Shown: positions 1 to 5,808 of the stretch, one piece after another
Position numbering within the stretch: position 1 is the stretch's first letter
Layout of the letters: every line of letters begins with the position of its first letter
Source: an uncultured cyanobacterium
GTDB lineage: Bacteria > Cyanobacteriota > Cyanobacteriia > Phormidesmidales > Phormidesmidaceae
Direction: 5' to 3'
Length of the DNA stretch: 7,392 nt
Assembly: GCA_938029995.1 (NCBI GenBank)
Contig: CALHGI010000020.1
Location: 1-7,392, forward strand
Notes under the pieces: model-generated
Databases searched by the model: none
What the model was told of the DNA's origin: nothing
Seen by the model: only the letters and a program-made list of their open reading frames with translations
Made by a program: the position numbers and the translations under genes

Positions 1-215
1 CTGACGCAACTGAGGGTGAGCCAGGACCACTTAATGCGGGGTTGCTCGAGATTGGGTTCTTGGGGATATTGCATGGGACAAAGATTAGTAGAAGTATAAA
101 AAGGCACGTATATCTCAAGTTAAATGTGCCCTCCTGGTTTAGCGGACTACCGTTGGCCGCCAGGATTCACCATAAGTTCAGGAATGGCTCTGCCAAGGGG
201 CGGTTGCGGGTACTT

Positions 216-1949
216 TTACCAAGGCCGATCGATTGATGGCTCCGAAATTACCCTGAGACTTCGCAACCGGTTGATAATGGCGGCTAATTCATGGCGGCGG
301 AATTCACTAAGATCAGCCATGGGGTAGGGGGTGAGGGCATCAAAGTCCTGCCTCCCTACCCAGGTCATGATGTCGTCGAGGAGATCTTGCAGGAGGTGGG
401 GACGCTTTTGTTGTTGCCAGGTAAGAATGGCATGGGCTATTGCCCTGGCCTGGTTGGGCTCGATAAGTTGTTCAATGCCCCGCAGATCAATATCTTCTAG
501 ACCCAGGGTCAAGGTGGTCAGTCGCTGGGTTTTAACCTTGGCGCTTTTTTTACGACCGGTATCAAATTGGGGCAGCTGAAGATGGCGCTGGGTGATGGTG
601 CCAAAATGTTGTCCCCCTTCTCCCTGACGTTCGCTAGGGTGCTGGGCGGCAATGGCTTTGGCCTGAACGGTCACATCCTGGGCAAGGTAGTTGTCTAGGG
701 CAATAACATGATCGGCAACTTCGAAATAGTCGCCGCTGCCCCCCATGACTAGGACCGTAGAAATGCCATGGTCACTGTAAAGCTGTCGAACCTTGTCGAT
801 AAATGGGGTAATGGGCTCTTTATCTTTGGCAATGAGGGTTTGCATGTTGCGATCGCGAATCATCAAATTCGTCGCCGCCGTATCCTCATCAATCAGCAAT
901 ACCTTAGCCCCGGCCTCAATCGCCTCTAAAATATTGGCCGCCTGAGAGGTACTGCCACTGGCATTGGTGGTGCTAAAAACCCGGGTCGACAGCCCCTGGG
1001 GCAATCGATCAATAAAAGGAGAAATATCCACCCCCGTCACACTGCGCCCATCCTCCGCCCGAATCTTAACCGTAGCTCCATCGGCCACCACCCGTTCTCG
1101 ACCATCGCCGGGAATGTGATTGTAAGCACCATGGGCAATAGCTTTGAGCACCGTAGATTTGCCATGGTATCCCCCACCGACAATCAGGGTTACCCCGGTG
1201 GGAATTCCCAGTCCGGTGATGGGTCCCCCATGGGGGGTTAGGAGGGTTACCTCTAAAGCCCTAGGCGCCTTAAAAGGAACAGCCTTCGGCAACGGCTGTG
1301 GATCAACACCGCTACACCGGGGTAACACTGAGCCATTGGCAATAAAGGCCACCAGGTTGTGTTCAGATAGCTGTGCCCTGAGGGCATTGGCATCTTCCAC
1401 CGTGGCCATGTGCTGGTCCACCGCCGACCGCCAGCTGGGCTGATAGTACAGGGTGGAGGTCACTAGCTGGGGTAAGTCCTCAGTCAGCAAATGCCGCGCC
1501 GCCTGACCGGCGATCCGCCGCCCAAAGGCAGGCAGCCCCACCCCTAGCCTTAGCTCAATGCCCTCCGAGGTAACCTGCACTGCCGTGCGAGCCAAAACCA
1601 CTTGACTGGTGGGGGCCATGATCAGCCGGCCGCTCTTACCGGACCCTCGGTTCTGCTCAACCTGGGGAATAGCCTGCATAATTTGTCGGTGCAGAAAATC
1701 TGCTAAGACCACGCACCGAGTGGGGCTATGCCAATAATCCTGGGGCCATTGACCTTGCCCATGGCTAACCCAAATGCTGACCCGACTGGGGGCGGCAAAG
1801 GGGTCCCCCTGCACATGGGCCAAGGTGAAATTGAAGTCAGCAAAGGCGTAGTCACCCTTAAGGCCTTTGTAAGCGGAGTAGCTACGGCCATCCAGCTTTT
1901 CTAATTGTTGGGCCAAAAACTTTTGCGTCAGGGCGGGTTGTGACGTCAT
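216..1949 (-). CDS. Predicted ATPase of the ABC class (P-loop protein, function unknown)
   Basis: The 577-residue protein resembles the family known as 'predicted ATPase of the ABC class' (Pfam ABC_ATPase, PF09818 from memory), whose biological role is not established. A Walker A loop GGGYHGKST lies at residues 258-266, with the Lys at 264. A signature-like stretch, ASGSTSQA, is at about 330-337, and a Walker B strand, VLLIDED, is at 350-356. The roughly 230-residue N-terminal part and the C-terminal helical part are typical of the family. I see no membrane segments or signal peptide, so it is probably a soluble cytoplasmic ATPase rather than a transporter subunit. The ATG at 1949 has only a weak Shine-Dalgarno sequence, and no in-frame ATG lies close upstream. 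The gene is divergent from the exported-protein gene at 2169, and a perfect CRP-type site lies about 110 bases upstream of its start. Family assignment is confident. Substrate and partners are unknown. Confidence 0.9.
   Translation of the reverse strand: MTSQPALTQKFLAQQLEKLDGRSYSAYKGLKGDYAFADFNFTLAHVQGDPFAAPSRVSIWVSHGQGQWPQDYWHSPTRCVVLADFLHRQIMQAIPQVEQNRGSGKSGRLIMAPTSQVVLARTAVQVTSEGIELRLGVGLPAFGRRIAGQAARHLLTEDLPQLVTSTLYYQPSWRSAVDQHMATVEDANALRAQLSEHNLVAFIANGSVLPRCSGVDPQPLPKAVPFKAPRALEVTLLTPHGGPITGLGIPTGVTLIVGGGYHGKSTVLKAIAHGAYNHIPGDGRERVVADGATVKIRAEDGRSVTGVDISPFIDRLPQGLSTRVFSTTNASGSTSQAANILEAIEAGAKVLLIDEDTAATNLMIRDRNMQTLIAKDKEPITPFIDKVRQLYSDHGISTVLVMGGSGDYFEVADHVIALDNYLAQDVTVQAKAIAAQHPSERQGEGGQHFGTITQRHLQLPQFDTGRKKSAKVKTQRLTTLTLGLEDIDLRGIEQLIEPNQARAIAHAILTWQQQKRPHLLQDLLDDIMTWVGRQDFDALTPYPMADLSEFRRHELAAIINRLRSLRVISEPSIDRPW
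849..856. repeat. HIP1 octamer GCGATCGC
   Basis: Exact copy of the highly iterated palindrome common in many cyanobacterial genomes, here inside the ATPase gene. It supports a cyanobacterial origin but has no specific local function that I can see. Confidence 0.8.
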
Positions 1950-2052
1950 GGATGCGGTAGGGGCTGAAAGCCATCATGATCTTACGGCGAAAGCCGGTTT
2001 TCCTAGCCCCCCAAATCCGCACAAGGACTGCAATGCCAGCAATACAGGCAAT

Positions 2053-2068
2053 TGTGACAGCAATCACA
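2053..2068. promoter_or_regulatory. CRP/SyCRP1-type binding site, perfect TGTGA-N6-TCACA
   Basis: The sequence TGTGA CAGCAA TCACA matches both half-sites of the CRP-family consensus exactly. In cyanobacteria the cAMP receptor protein SyCRP1 binds this consensus. The centre (2060/2061) is about 111 bases from the start of the minus-strand ATPase gene and about 108 bases from the start of the plus-strand exported-protein gene, so it could serve either or both. If transcription of the plus gene starts just after the TATATA box at 2143-2148, the site is centred roughly 90-95 bp upstream, a distance compatible with class I activation. The match is seen directly. The identity of the regulator is inferred. 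Confidence 0.6.
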
Positions 2069-2075
2069 GGGGTAT

Positions 2076-2099
2076 GTGCTGAACATCATCAGCCAGCAC
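2076..2099. repeat. Nested inverted repeat next to the CRP-type site
   Basis: GTGCTG (2076-2081) and CAGCAC (2094-2099) are perfect inverted repeats. Nested inside is GCTGA-N6-TCAGC (2078-2093), with the same 5-6-5 geometry as the CRP-type site. The two centres (2060.5 and 2085.5) are exactly 25 bp apart. It may be a second, degenerate operator or the site of another dimeric regulator. Confidence 0.35.
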
Positions 2100-2142
2100 T
2101 AGGGGTGTCACTTAGTTAAATCGAGACTTCATGAATACTGAG

Positions 2143-2148
2143 TATATA
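2143..2148 (+). promoter_or_regulatory. Possible -10 box (TATATA) of the exported-protein gene
   Basis: TATATA sits about 20 bases before the start codon at 2169. No good -35 hexamer is found 16-18 bases upstream, which would fit an activator-dependent promoter using the CRP-type site at 2053-2068. A weak Shine-Dalgarno, AGAGGTG, at 2148-2154 overlaps its end, so a start from this box would leave a very short or leaderless-like 5' end. This placement is uncertain. Confidence 0.25.
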
Positions 2149-2168
2149 GAGGTGTAACCACATAACCC

Positions 2169-2648
2169 ATGGCTAATTTGTCGCTCCGCTCCTGCTGCCC
2201 AAAGTTCATCAAGTCTGCCCTCGCTTTGCTCAGCGCTACATTACTCAGTAGCCTAACGCCCCTGACAGTTTCTGCGGATTCCTTAGCCAGTACACCACTA
2301 TTGGATGGCATTTACCTATATGAGCAACAGACAGTAACCGCTCAACCTGGCTCTATCTATATGGTGTTTGAAGTAACCGGCCGTCGCACCGTTGGTGGGT
2401 TCTACATGCCAAGTTCTTCTTTTGATTGCTTTAGTGGTGATATTTCGTCCACTAGCCTAGACCTAATGGTGATCGATAGTTACGAGCAAACCAGCCATCC
2501 CTACTCTCTGCCCGTAGCCCCCACATTCACGGCAGGTCCGGCGACAACAGAGTTTAGCATTGAAGGATTTACCTCCATTAGTGACCTGTCAGATGTCGAT
2601 CAGAATGTTTTAGAAACTTGTCAGAACGTACAAGCTGACATTATTTAA
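2169..2648 (+). CDS. Small exported protein, conserved in cyanobacteria, function unknown
   Basis: The 159-residue product starts with a basic N-region (Arg7, Lys12, Lys15), a hydrophobic core at about 16-34 and a likely signal peptidase I site after VSA (residue 36). The mature protein would therefore be about 123 residues, outside the cytoplasm. It contains the stretches LDGIYLYEQQ (45-54), YMVFEV (64-69) and FYMPSSSFDCF (78-88), which I recall as typical of an uncharacterised cyanobacterial family. There are only two mature cysteines (Cys87 and Cys151), a possible disulfide pair. No catalytic motif, lipobox or membrane segment is visible after the signal. The start codon has a weak AGAGGTG about 14 bases upstream. 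The gene is a single-gene unit: a divergent ATPase gene lies upstream and an intrinsic terminator lies about 160 bases downstream. No function can be assigned. Confidence 0.85.
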   Translation: MANLSLRSCCPKFIKSALALLSATLLSSLTPLTVSADSLASTPLLDGIYLYEQQTVTAQPGSIYMVFEVTGRRTVGGFYMPSSSFDCFSGDISSTSLDLMVIDSYEQTSHPYSLPVAPTFTAGPATTEFSIEGFTSISDLSDVDQNVLETCQNVQADII

Positions 2649-2657
2649 GTTTGCCCC

Positions 2658-2672
2658 TGGGCAATTAGCCCA
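2658..2672 (+). repeat. Small hairpin just after the exported-protein gene
   Basis: TGGGC, loop AATTA, GCCCA: a 5-bp perfect stem ten bases after the stop codon. No T-run follows, so it is not a terminator. It may be a 3' UTR structure or chance. Confidence 0.2.
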
Positions 2673-2740
2673 TGGACAGGTCACGAATACTGACGGGTGA
2701 TTTACCCAGCTAAAAATTAGTTAACTGTTATTTATCAAAT

Positions 2741-2792
2741 GGAGCATCCCATTCGCTCCTAAGGAGTTTGGTTAGCTTTATTTTTTACTCCT
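2741..2792. repeat. Alternating GGAG/CTCC arms in the 3' UTR
   Basis: GGAGC (2741-2745), GCTCC (2755-2759), AGGAG (2762-2766) and ACTCC (2788-2792) occur in order. Arm 2 can pair with arm 1 or arm 3, and GGAGT (2763-2767) can pair with ACTCC, so mutually exclusive hairpins are possible. The region also contains AAGGAG (2761-2766), a perfect ribosome-binding-like sequence, but no start codon follows at a workable distance. Its role is unknown. Confidence 0.25.
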
Positions 2793-2807
2793 GACAGAAT
2801 ATTAATG

Positions 2808-2856
2808 GGCCTTAGCTAATCGCTGGGCAAATAGCTATGGTCGGTTTTGTTTTTAT
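2808..2856 (+). terminator. Intrinsic terminator of the exported-protein gene
   Basis: GGCC-T-TAGCTA (2808-2818) pairs with TAGCTA-T-GGTC (2832-2842): ten base pairs including one G-T wobble, with one T-T mismatch and a 13-base loop. It is followed by GG and then TTTTGTTTTTATT (2845-2857). Stem plus T-tract is the standard layout of a factor-independent terminator on the plus strand. It separates the exported-protein unit from the region upstream of clpC. Confidence 0.65.
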
Positions 2857-2859
2857 TAG

Positions 2860-2895
2860 AAAAAAGTCGATCTTCATCAGCCCCTGATTCAGATC
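2860..2895 (-). terminator. Intrinsic terminator on the minus strand
   Basis: Read on the minus strand, GATCT-GA-ATCAG, loop GGG, CTGAT-GA-AGATC forms two 5-bp stems. They are joined by a 2x2 internal loop that becomes a tandem G-A pair in this strand's RNA, a stable motif. Three bases later comes TTTTTT (2865-2860). No gene recognised to the right on the minus strand reaches it, so it implies a short transcript starting between about 2990 and 3236. On the plus strand the same bases lack the T-run. Confidence 0.5.
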
Positions 2896-2984
2896 CCGTC
2901 CCACGGTCTGTTTCTCAAAAGCAGGTGAGGGGCCGATTTCTTTATCAATCTTTTATCCACGTTGCGTAGATGTGGAGATTGCAT
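2889..2984 (-). CDS. Possible 31-residue small protein
   Basis: An ATG at 2984 opens a 31-codon frame ending in TGA at 2889-2891, right at the start of the minus-strand terminator hairpin, as expected for the last gene of a transcript. The product is very basic (start MQSPHLRNVDK, end LLLRNRPWDGI), with Lys/Arg clusters and the motif APHLLLRNRPWDGI. It has no membrane segment or signal peptide. A TAG stop lies in frame seven codons before the ATG. There is no good Shine-Dalgarno sequence at normal spacing. I do not recognise the peptide. It may be a real small protein, a decayed gene end, or a chance frame inside a structured RNA. Confidence 0.2.
   Translation of the reverse strand: MQSPHLRNVDKRLIKKSAPHLLLRNRPWDGI
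2946..2981. repeat. Stem-loop with 10 paired bases
   Basis: CAATCT (2946-2951) and CCAC (2957-2960) pair with GTGG-AGATTG (2972-2981). There is a 5-base bulge on the left arm and an 11-base loop. It lies in the structured region before clpC and can form in RNA of either strand. Confidence 0.4.
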
Positions 2985-3023
2985 GCCCGTTTGTTGATGG
3001 ACCTATAAATTCCTTTATCCTTC

Positions 3024-3072
3024 GGGCAAACTGAAACCATATCCGTTGGTTTTAGGCCTATACGGGTTGCCC
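3024..3072. repeat. Two-part stem-loop upstream of clpC
   Basis: An outer perfect pair, GGGCAA (3024-3029) with TTGCCC (3067-3072), encloses a 9-bp inner hairpin. The inner arms are CTGAAACCA (3031-3039) and TGGTTTTAG (3047-3055), with one G-T wobble and a 7-base loop. A competing pair, ATCCGT/ACGGGT (3041-3046/3062-3067), would break the inner stem, so the element could switch between two folds. Confidence 0.45.
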
Positions 3073-3075
3073 CCC

Positions 3076-3131
3076 TATCCAACTTCGGCTCTCCAGACTG
3101 TCGGGATGCCTCGAAGATGGGTATATTTTTA
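3076..3131 (+). terminator. Terminator-like hairpin in the clpC upstream region
   Basis: TATCCA-A-CTTCG (3076-3087) pairs with CGAAG-A-TGGGTA (3112-3123): eleven base pairs with one G-T wobble and one mismatch, and further short pairs inside the loop. It is followed on the plus strand by TATTTTTATT (3124-3133). It starts three bases after the preceding stem-loop. It may attenuate transcription into clpC or end a small plus-strand RNA. Its distance to the clpC start codon is about 110 bases. Confidence 0.35.
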
Positions 3132-3158
3132 TTACATAGTTAAAAATCTTAATGTCTG
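3131..3158 (-). promoter_or_regulatory. Promoter-like boxes on the minus strand
   Basis: On the minus strand, CAGACA (3158-3153, 4 of 6 matches to TTGACA), a 16-base spacer and TGTAAT (3136-3131, 5 of 6 matches to TATAAT). Transcription would start near 3124, at the base of the first hairpin of the candidate small transcript. This A/T-rich area makes chance matches likely. Confidence 0.25.
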
Positions 3159-3165
3159 AAGTAAT

Positions 3166-3192
3166 CTTGGTTAACACCAAGTTATTCAACTT
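3166..3192. promoter_or_regulatory. Overlapping palindromes at the probable clpC promoter
   Basis: CTTGGT-TAAC-ACCAAG (3166-3181) is a perfect 6-bp inverted repeat, and its right arm continues into a second one, AAGTT-ATTC-AACTT (3179-3192). They cover a -35-like TTAACA (3171-3176) and end just before a weak -10-like TCTATA (3194-3199, 17-base spacer). An operator here would block polymerase, suggesting a repressor site. It does not match CIRCE (HrcA) or the CtsR consensus. Alternatively they are RNA hairpins in a longer clpC leader. Confidence 0.3.
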
Positions 3193-3221
3193 ATCTATAG
3201 GTTTCGGCTCCATATCCTGGC

Positions 3222-3226
3222 AGAGG
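3222..3226 (+). promoter_or_regulatory. Ribosome binding site of clpC (AGAGG)
   Basis: AGAGG lies ten bases before the ATG at 3237. It supports that start, which also gives the canonical ClpC N-terminus beginning MFEHFT. Confidence 0.5.
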
Positions 3227-3236
3227 TCCATAAAAC

Positions 3237-5699
3237 ATGTTTGAACATTTCACCAATGCGGCAATTGCGGTGATCATGCAAGCCCAGGAAGAGGCAAGAC
3301 GCCTGGGGCACAACTTCGTTGGCAGTGAGCAACTGCTCCTCGGAATTGTGAAGGAAGGTTCTAGTATCGCCGCTCGGGTGCTCAGCGATTTTGGGGTCAA
3401 TCTGGCTAATTCCCGTGCCGAGGTGGAGTCTATTATTGGTCGTGGATCTGGTAATGGCCCTACCGAAATCCCATTTACACCCAAGGTTAAACAGGTTTTT
3501 GAGCAGGCGTTTCAAGAGGCGCGCAAACTGGATCATCCCTACATTGAGCCAGAACATCTATTACTCAGCCTGACGCAAAACGTGGAAAGCGTTGCCTATC
3601 GGGTGCTGAATAATTTAGGGGTGGACCCTAACCAGGTACGGACGCAGCTTATTCGCACCATTGGTGAGGTGTCGGCTATTCCCGCCGGGGGTGGACGGTT
3701 ACGGGACGATGAAAAATCGAGAACAGCGGCCAAGCGAGGCGGTGTCCTGGCTGAATTTGGAACTGACCTGACTGAGTTGGCAGCGGCGGGTAAACTCGAC
3801 CCGATGATTGGTCGCGCCCAGGAAATTGAGCGGGTGGTGCAAATTTTGGGTCGCCGCACGAAGAATAACCCTGTGCTGGTTGGGGAACCAGGGGTGGGTA
3901 AAACTGCGATCGCAGAAGGCCTAGCCCAACGCATTGTTAACCAAGATGTGCCCGAAGCCCTATTTGATCGCCGGGTGATCAGTCTTGATCTGGCGATGTT
4001 AGTGTCTGGCACCCGCTTCCGGGGCGATTTTGAAGAGCGCCTTAACCAGGTCATGGCGGAGGTACGTGAGGCCCAGAACATTATTCTGGTGATTGATGAG
4101 ATTCACACCCTAGTGGGTGCGGGGTCCCTAGAAGGCAGCATGGATGCGGCGAACCTGTTGAAACCCGCCCTCGCCCGTGGTGAGCTGCAATGTGTCGGAG
4201 CCACCACCTTAGAAGAGTATCGCAAGTATATCGAAAAGGATGCGGCCCTAGAGCGTCGCTTTCAGCGGGTCGTGGTCAACCCCCCATCCGTGCAAGATAC
4301 CCTGGAAATTTTGGTGGGTCTGCGAGGGCGCTATGAGCAATTCCACCACCTTTCCATTACGGATGAAGCCCTAGAAGCCGCTGCCACCCTAGCGGATCGC
4401 TACATCAACGACCGCCATTTACCAGACAAGGCCATTGACCTGATTGATGAAGCGGGTTCACGGGTGAGACTGCGCTATGCCCAAAAAATCCCCGCTGGGG
4501 AAAAGCGTACGGCCCTACGCCAGGTGCAAACAGAGATTATGCAGCTGATCGAAAGTCAGTCCTATAACCAGGTGGGTGAACTGTGCTCTAAAGAGCAGGG
4601 ACTTTTGGCGGAGTTACTCCCCAGCGATACCCCCCATCCAGCGGTGACCGATGAAGATATTGCCGACATCGTTGCCTCTTGGACTGGGGTGCCCGTGAGC
4701 CGTTTGACCGAGTCTGAATCTGCCATGATTCTGCATTTGGAAGACACCCTCCATGAACGGGTAGTGGGCCAAAATGAAGCGGTGGAAGCGGTGTCTAAGG
4801 CGGTACGCCGTTCCCGTGTGGGCATGCGCAACCCCGATCGTCCCATGGCCAGCCTGATCTTCTCTGGCCCTACGGGTGTGGGTAAAACCGAACTGGCCAA
4901 GGCCCTAGCGGCAGCGGTCTTTGGTTCGGAAGAGGCCATGATTCGCATCGACATGTCAGAGTTTATGGAACCCCAGTCCACCTCTAAGCTGATTGGTTCG
5001 CCTCCGGGCTATGTGGGCTATGACGAGGGTGGACAACTGACCGAAGCAGTGCGACGTAAGCCCTACACCGTTATTCTGCTAGATGAAATTGAGAAGGCTC
5101 ATCCCGATGTCTTCAACCTACTGTTGCAGTTGCTGGATGATGGTCATCTGAGTGATTCTAAGGGACGCAAGGTGAGCTTTAAGAACACCTTGATTATCAT
5201 GACCTCAAACATCGGGTCTAAGGTGATTGAAAAAGGTGGCGGTGGACTGGGCTTTGAGCTGAGCCTTGAGGATGAAATGACCTCGCGCTATAACAACATT
5301 CGCAACCTGGTGAACGAAGAAATGAAACAGTTCTTCCGACCCGAGCTGTTGAATCGGATTGATGAAATTATCGTCTTCCGGCAGTTGATTAAGTCTGAAG
5401 TGGCTCAAATTGCGGATATTCTGCTGGCCCAGGTGACCGGACGTTTGGCTGAGCGTGCCATTACGTTAGAGACCACCGAGGCCTTCAAGCAGCACCTGAT
5501 CAATGAGGGCTATGACCAAGCCTATGGAGCCCGTCCCATGCGTCGAGCAATTTCTCGATTAATTGAGGACCCCCTAGCGGAAGCCTTGCTCACCGGCGCA
5601 ATTACTGACGGTGATACGGCAGTCTTTGACCTGGATGACACCTCTAAGGTGGTGGTAAAGTCCGCTAAGCAGCCTGCTTTAGTGGGGGTTAGGGGCTAG
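3237..5699 (+). CDS. clpC: ClpC-type HSP100 ATPase, divergent paralogue
   Basis: A full-length 820-residue AAA+ unfoldase that should form a hexamer and feed substrates to ClpP/ClpR peptidase in the cytoplasm. Two Clp N-repeats cover about 1-145. D1 has Walker A GEPGVGKT (216-223) and Walker B LVIDE (284-288). A short middle domain follows at about 420-470. D2 has Walker A GPTGVGKT (544-551) and Walker B ILLDE (613-617). The peptidase-docking loop GGGGLGF is intact, with LGF at 671-673. Several normally conserved positions differ. The UVR-like motif reads GELCSKE, with Cys450 where Arg is usual. The D2 stretch [12 protein letters not shown] has Pro579-Gln580 where family members have a basic residue then His. 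The second N-repeat is also divergent. It may therefore be a secondary ClpC beside a housekeeping copy elsewhere. It is a single gene ended by a strong terminator. Confidence 0.95.
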   Translation: MFEHFTNAAIAVIMQAQEEARRLGHNFVGSEQLLLGIVKEGSSIAARVLSDFGVNLANSRAEVESIIGRGSGNGPTEIPFTPKVKQVFEQAFQEARKLDHPYIEPEHLLLSLTQNVESVAYRVLNNLGVDPNQVRTQLIRTIGEVSAIPAGGGRLRDDEKSRTAAKRGGVLAEFGTDLTELAAAGKLDPMIGRAQEIERVVQILGRRTKNNPVLVGEPGVGKTAIAEGLAQRIVNQDVPEALFDRRVISLDLAMLVSGTRFRGDFEERLNQVMAEVREAQNIILVIDEIHTLVGAGSLEGSMDAANLLKPALARGELQCVGATTLEEYRKYIEKDAALERRFQRVVVNPPSVQDTLEILVGLRGRYEQFHHLSITDEALEAAATLADRYINDRHLPDKAIDLIDEAGSRVRLRYAQKIPAGEKRTALRQVQTEIMQLIESQSYNQVGELCSKEQGLLAELLPSDTPHPAVTDEDIADIVASWTGVPVSRLTESESAMILHLEDTLHERVVGQNEAVEAVSKAVRRSRVGMRNPDRPMASLIFSGPTGVGKTELAKALAAAVFGSEEAMIRIDMSEFMEPQSTSKLIGSPPGYVGYDEGGQLTEAVRRKPYTVILLDEIEKAHPDVFNLLLQLLDDGHLSDSKGRKVSFKNTLIIMTSNIGSKVIEKGGGGLGFELSLEDEMTSRYNNIRNLVNEEMKQFFRPELLNRIDEIIVFRQLIKSEVAQIADILLAQVTGRLAERAITLETTEAFKQHLINEGYDQAYGARPMRRAISRLIEDPLAEALLTGAITDGDTAVFDLDDTSKVVVKSAKQPALVGVRG
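3906..3913. repeat. HIP1 octamer GCGATCGC
   Basis: Second exact HIP1 copy, inside clpC just after the D1 Walker A codons. Confidence 0.8.
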
Positions 5700-5766
5700 T
5701 TAGGCGTTTTCTTAACGACCACTGCCACCTAAAGGTTTTATCGAGCATCTATAGCTGAAACTATGG

Positions 5767-5808
5767 GGGCTGCAAGCGAGAACCCTCGCTTGCAGCCCTA
5801 TTTTTATT
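5767..5808 (+). terminator. Strong intrinsic terminator between clpC and crtD
   Basis: GGGCTGCAAGCGAG (5767-5780), loop AACC, CTCGCTTGCAGCCC (5785-5798): a perfect 14-bp stem followed by TATTTTTATT. It ends clpC about 70 bases after its stop. The T-tract overlaps the last codons of the convergent crtD gene, and the stem lies a few bases after the crtD stop. The stem can therefore serve both strands, though the minus side has only a short TTT. Confidence 0.9.

Larger units (their letters stand above)
2860..3124 (-). ncRNA. Candidate minus-strand small transcript upstream of clpC
   Basis: The proposed unit has a promoter-like pair on the minus strand (CAGACA at 3158-3153, 16-base spacer, TGTAAT at 3136-3131), giving a start near 3124. 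Stem-loops follow at 3123-3076, 3072-3024 and 2981-2946, and an intrinsic terminator ends at 2860. The predicted RNA is about 265 bases. It does not show the landmarks of tmRNA, RNase P RNA, SRP RNA or tRNA that I can recognise. It could be an mRNA for the small ORF, a regulatory RNA, or an RNA antisense to a long clpC leader. All of this is inferred from structure and boxes. Confidence 0.25.

Noticed and set aside
95..100. TATAAA as a promoter -10 box in the left spacer
   Set aside because: No -35 hexamer at 16-18 bases and no plus-strand gene downstream.
3..236. Open frame from the left edge to a TGA at 234-236, overlapping the ATPase gene end
   Set aside because: It contains runs of unusual codons (AGT AGA AGT ATA AAA AGG), no recognisable domain, and runs convergently into the stop of a confident gene. 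I treat 1-215 as non-coding.
1985..1996. CGGC-GAAA-GCCG tetraloop hairpin followed by GTTTT
   Set aside because: The stem is only 4 bp, the T-run is short and no plus-strand gene ends there, so it is probably chance in the 5' leader of the ATPase gene.
1882..2067. Minus-strand 61-codon frame with a hydrophobic start (GTG at 2067)
   Set aside because: The start is the GTG inside the CRP-type half-site, there is no Shine-Dalgarno, and the second half is an out-of-frame read of the ATPase gene start.
2870..2881. CTGATGA on the minus strand, the hammerhead ribozyme core motif
   Set aside because: No GAAA follows after a short stem II, and the motif is fully explained as an arm of the terminator hairpin with tandem G-A pairs.
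2860..2943. Cloverleaf-like set of pairings (closing stem 2860-2869/2934-2943 with three inner hairpins) that suggested a tRNA
   Set aside because: There is no T-loop consensus, no normal anticodon arm and no acceptor/CCA layout on either strand.
3195..3557. Minus-strand frames over the clpC start
   Set aside because: They are antisense reads of strongly coding clpC sequence, with no domain or ribosome binding site.
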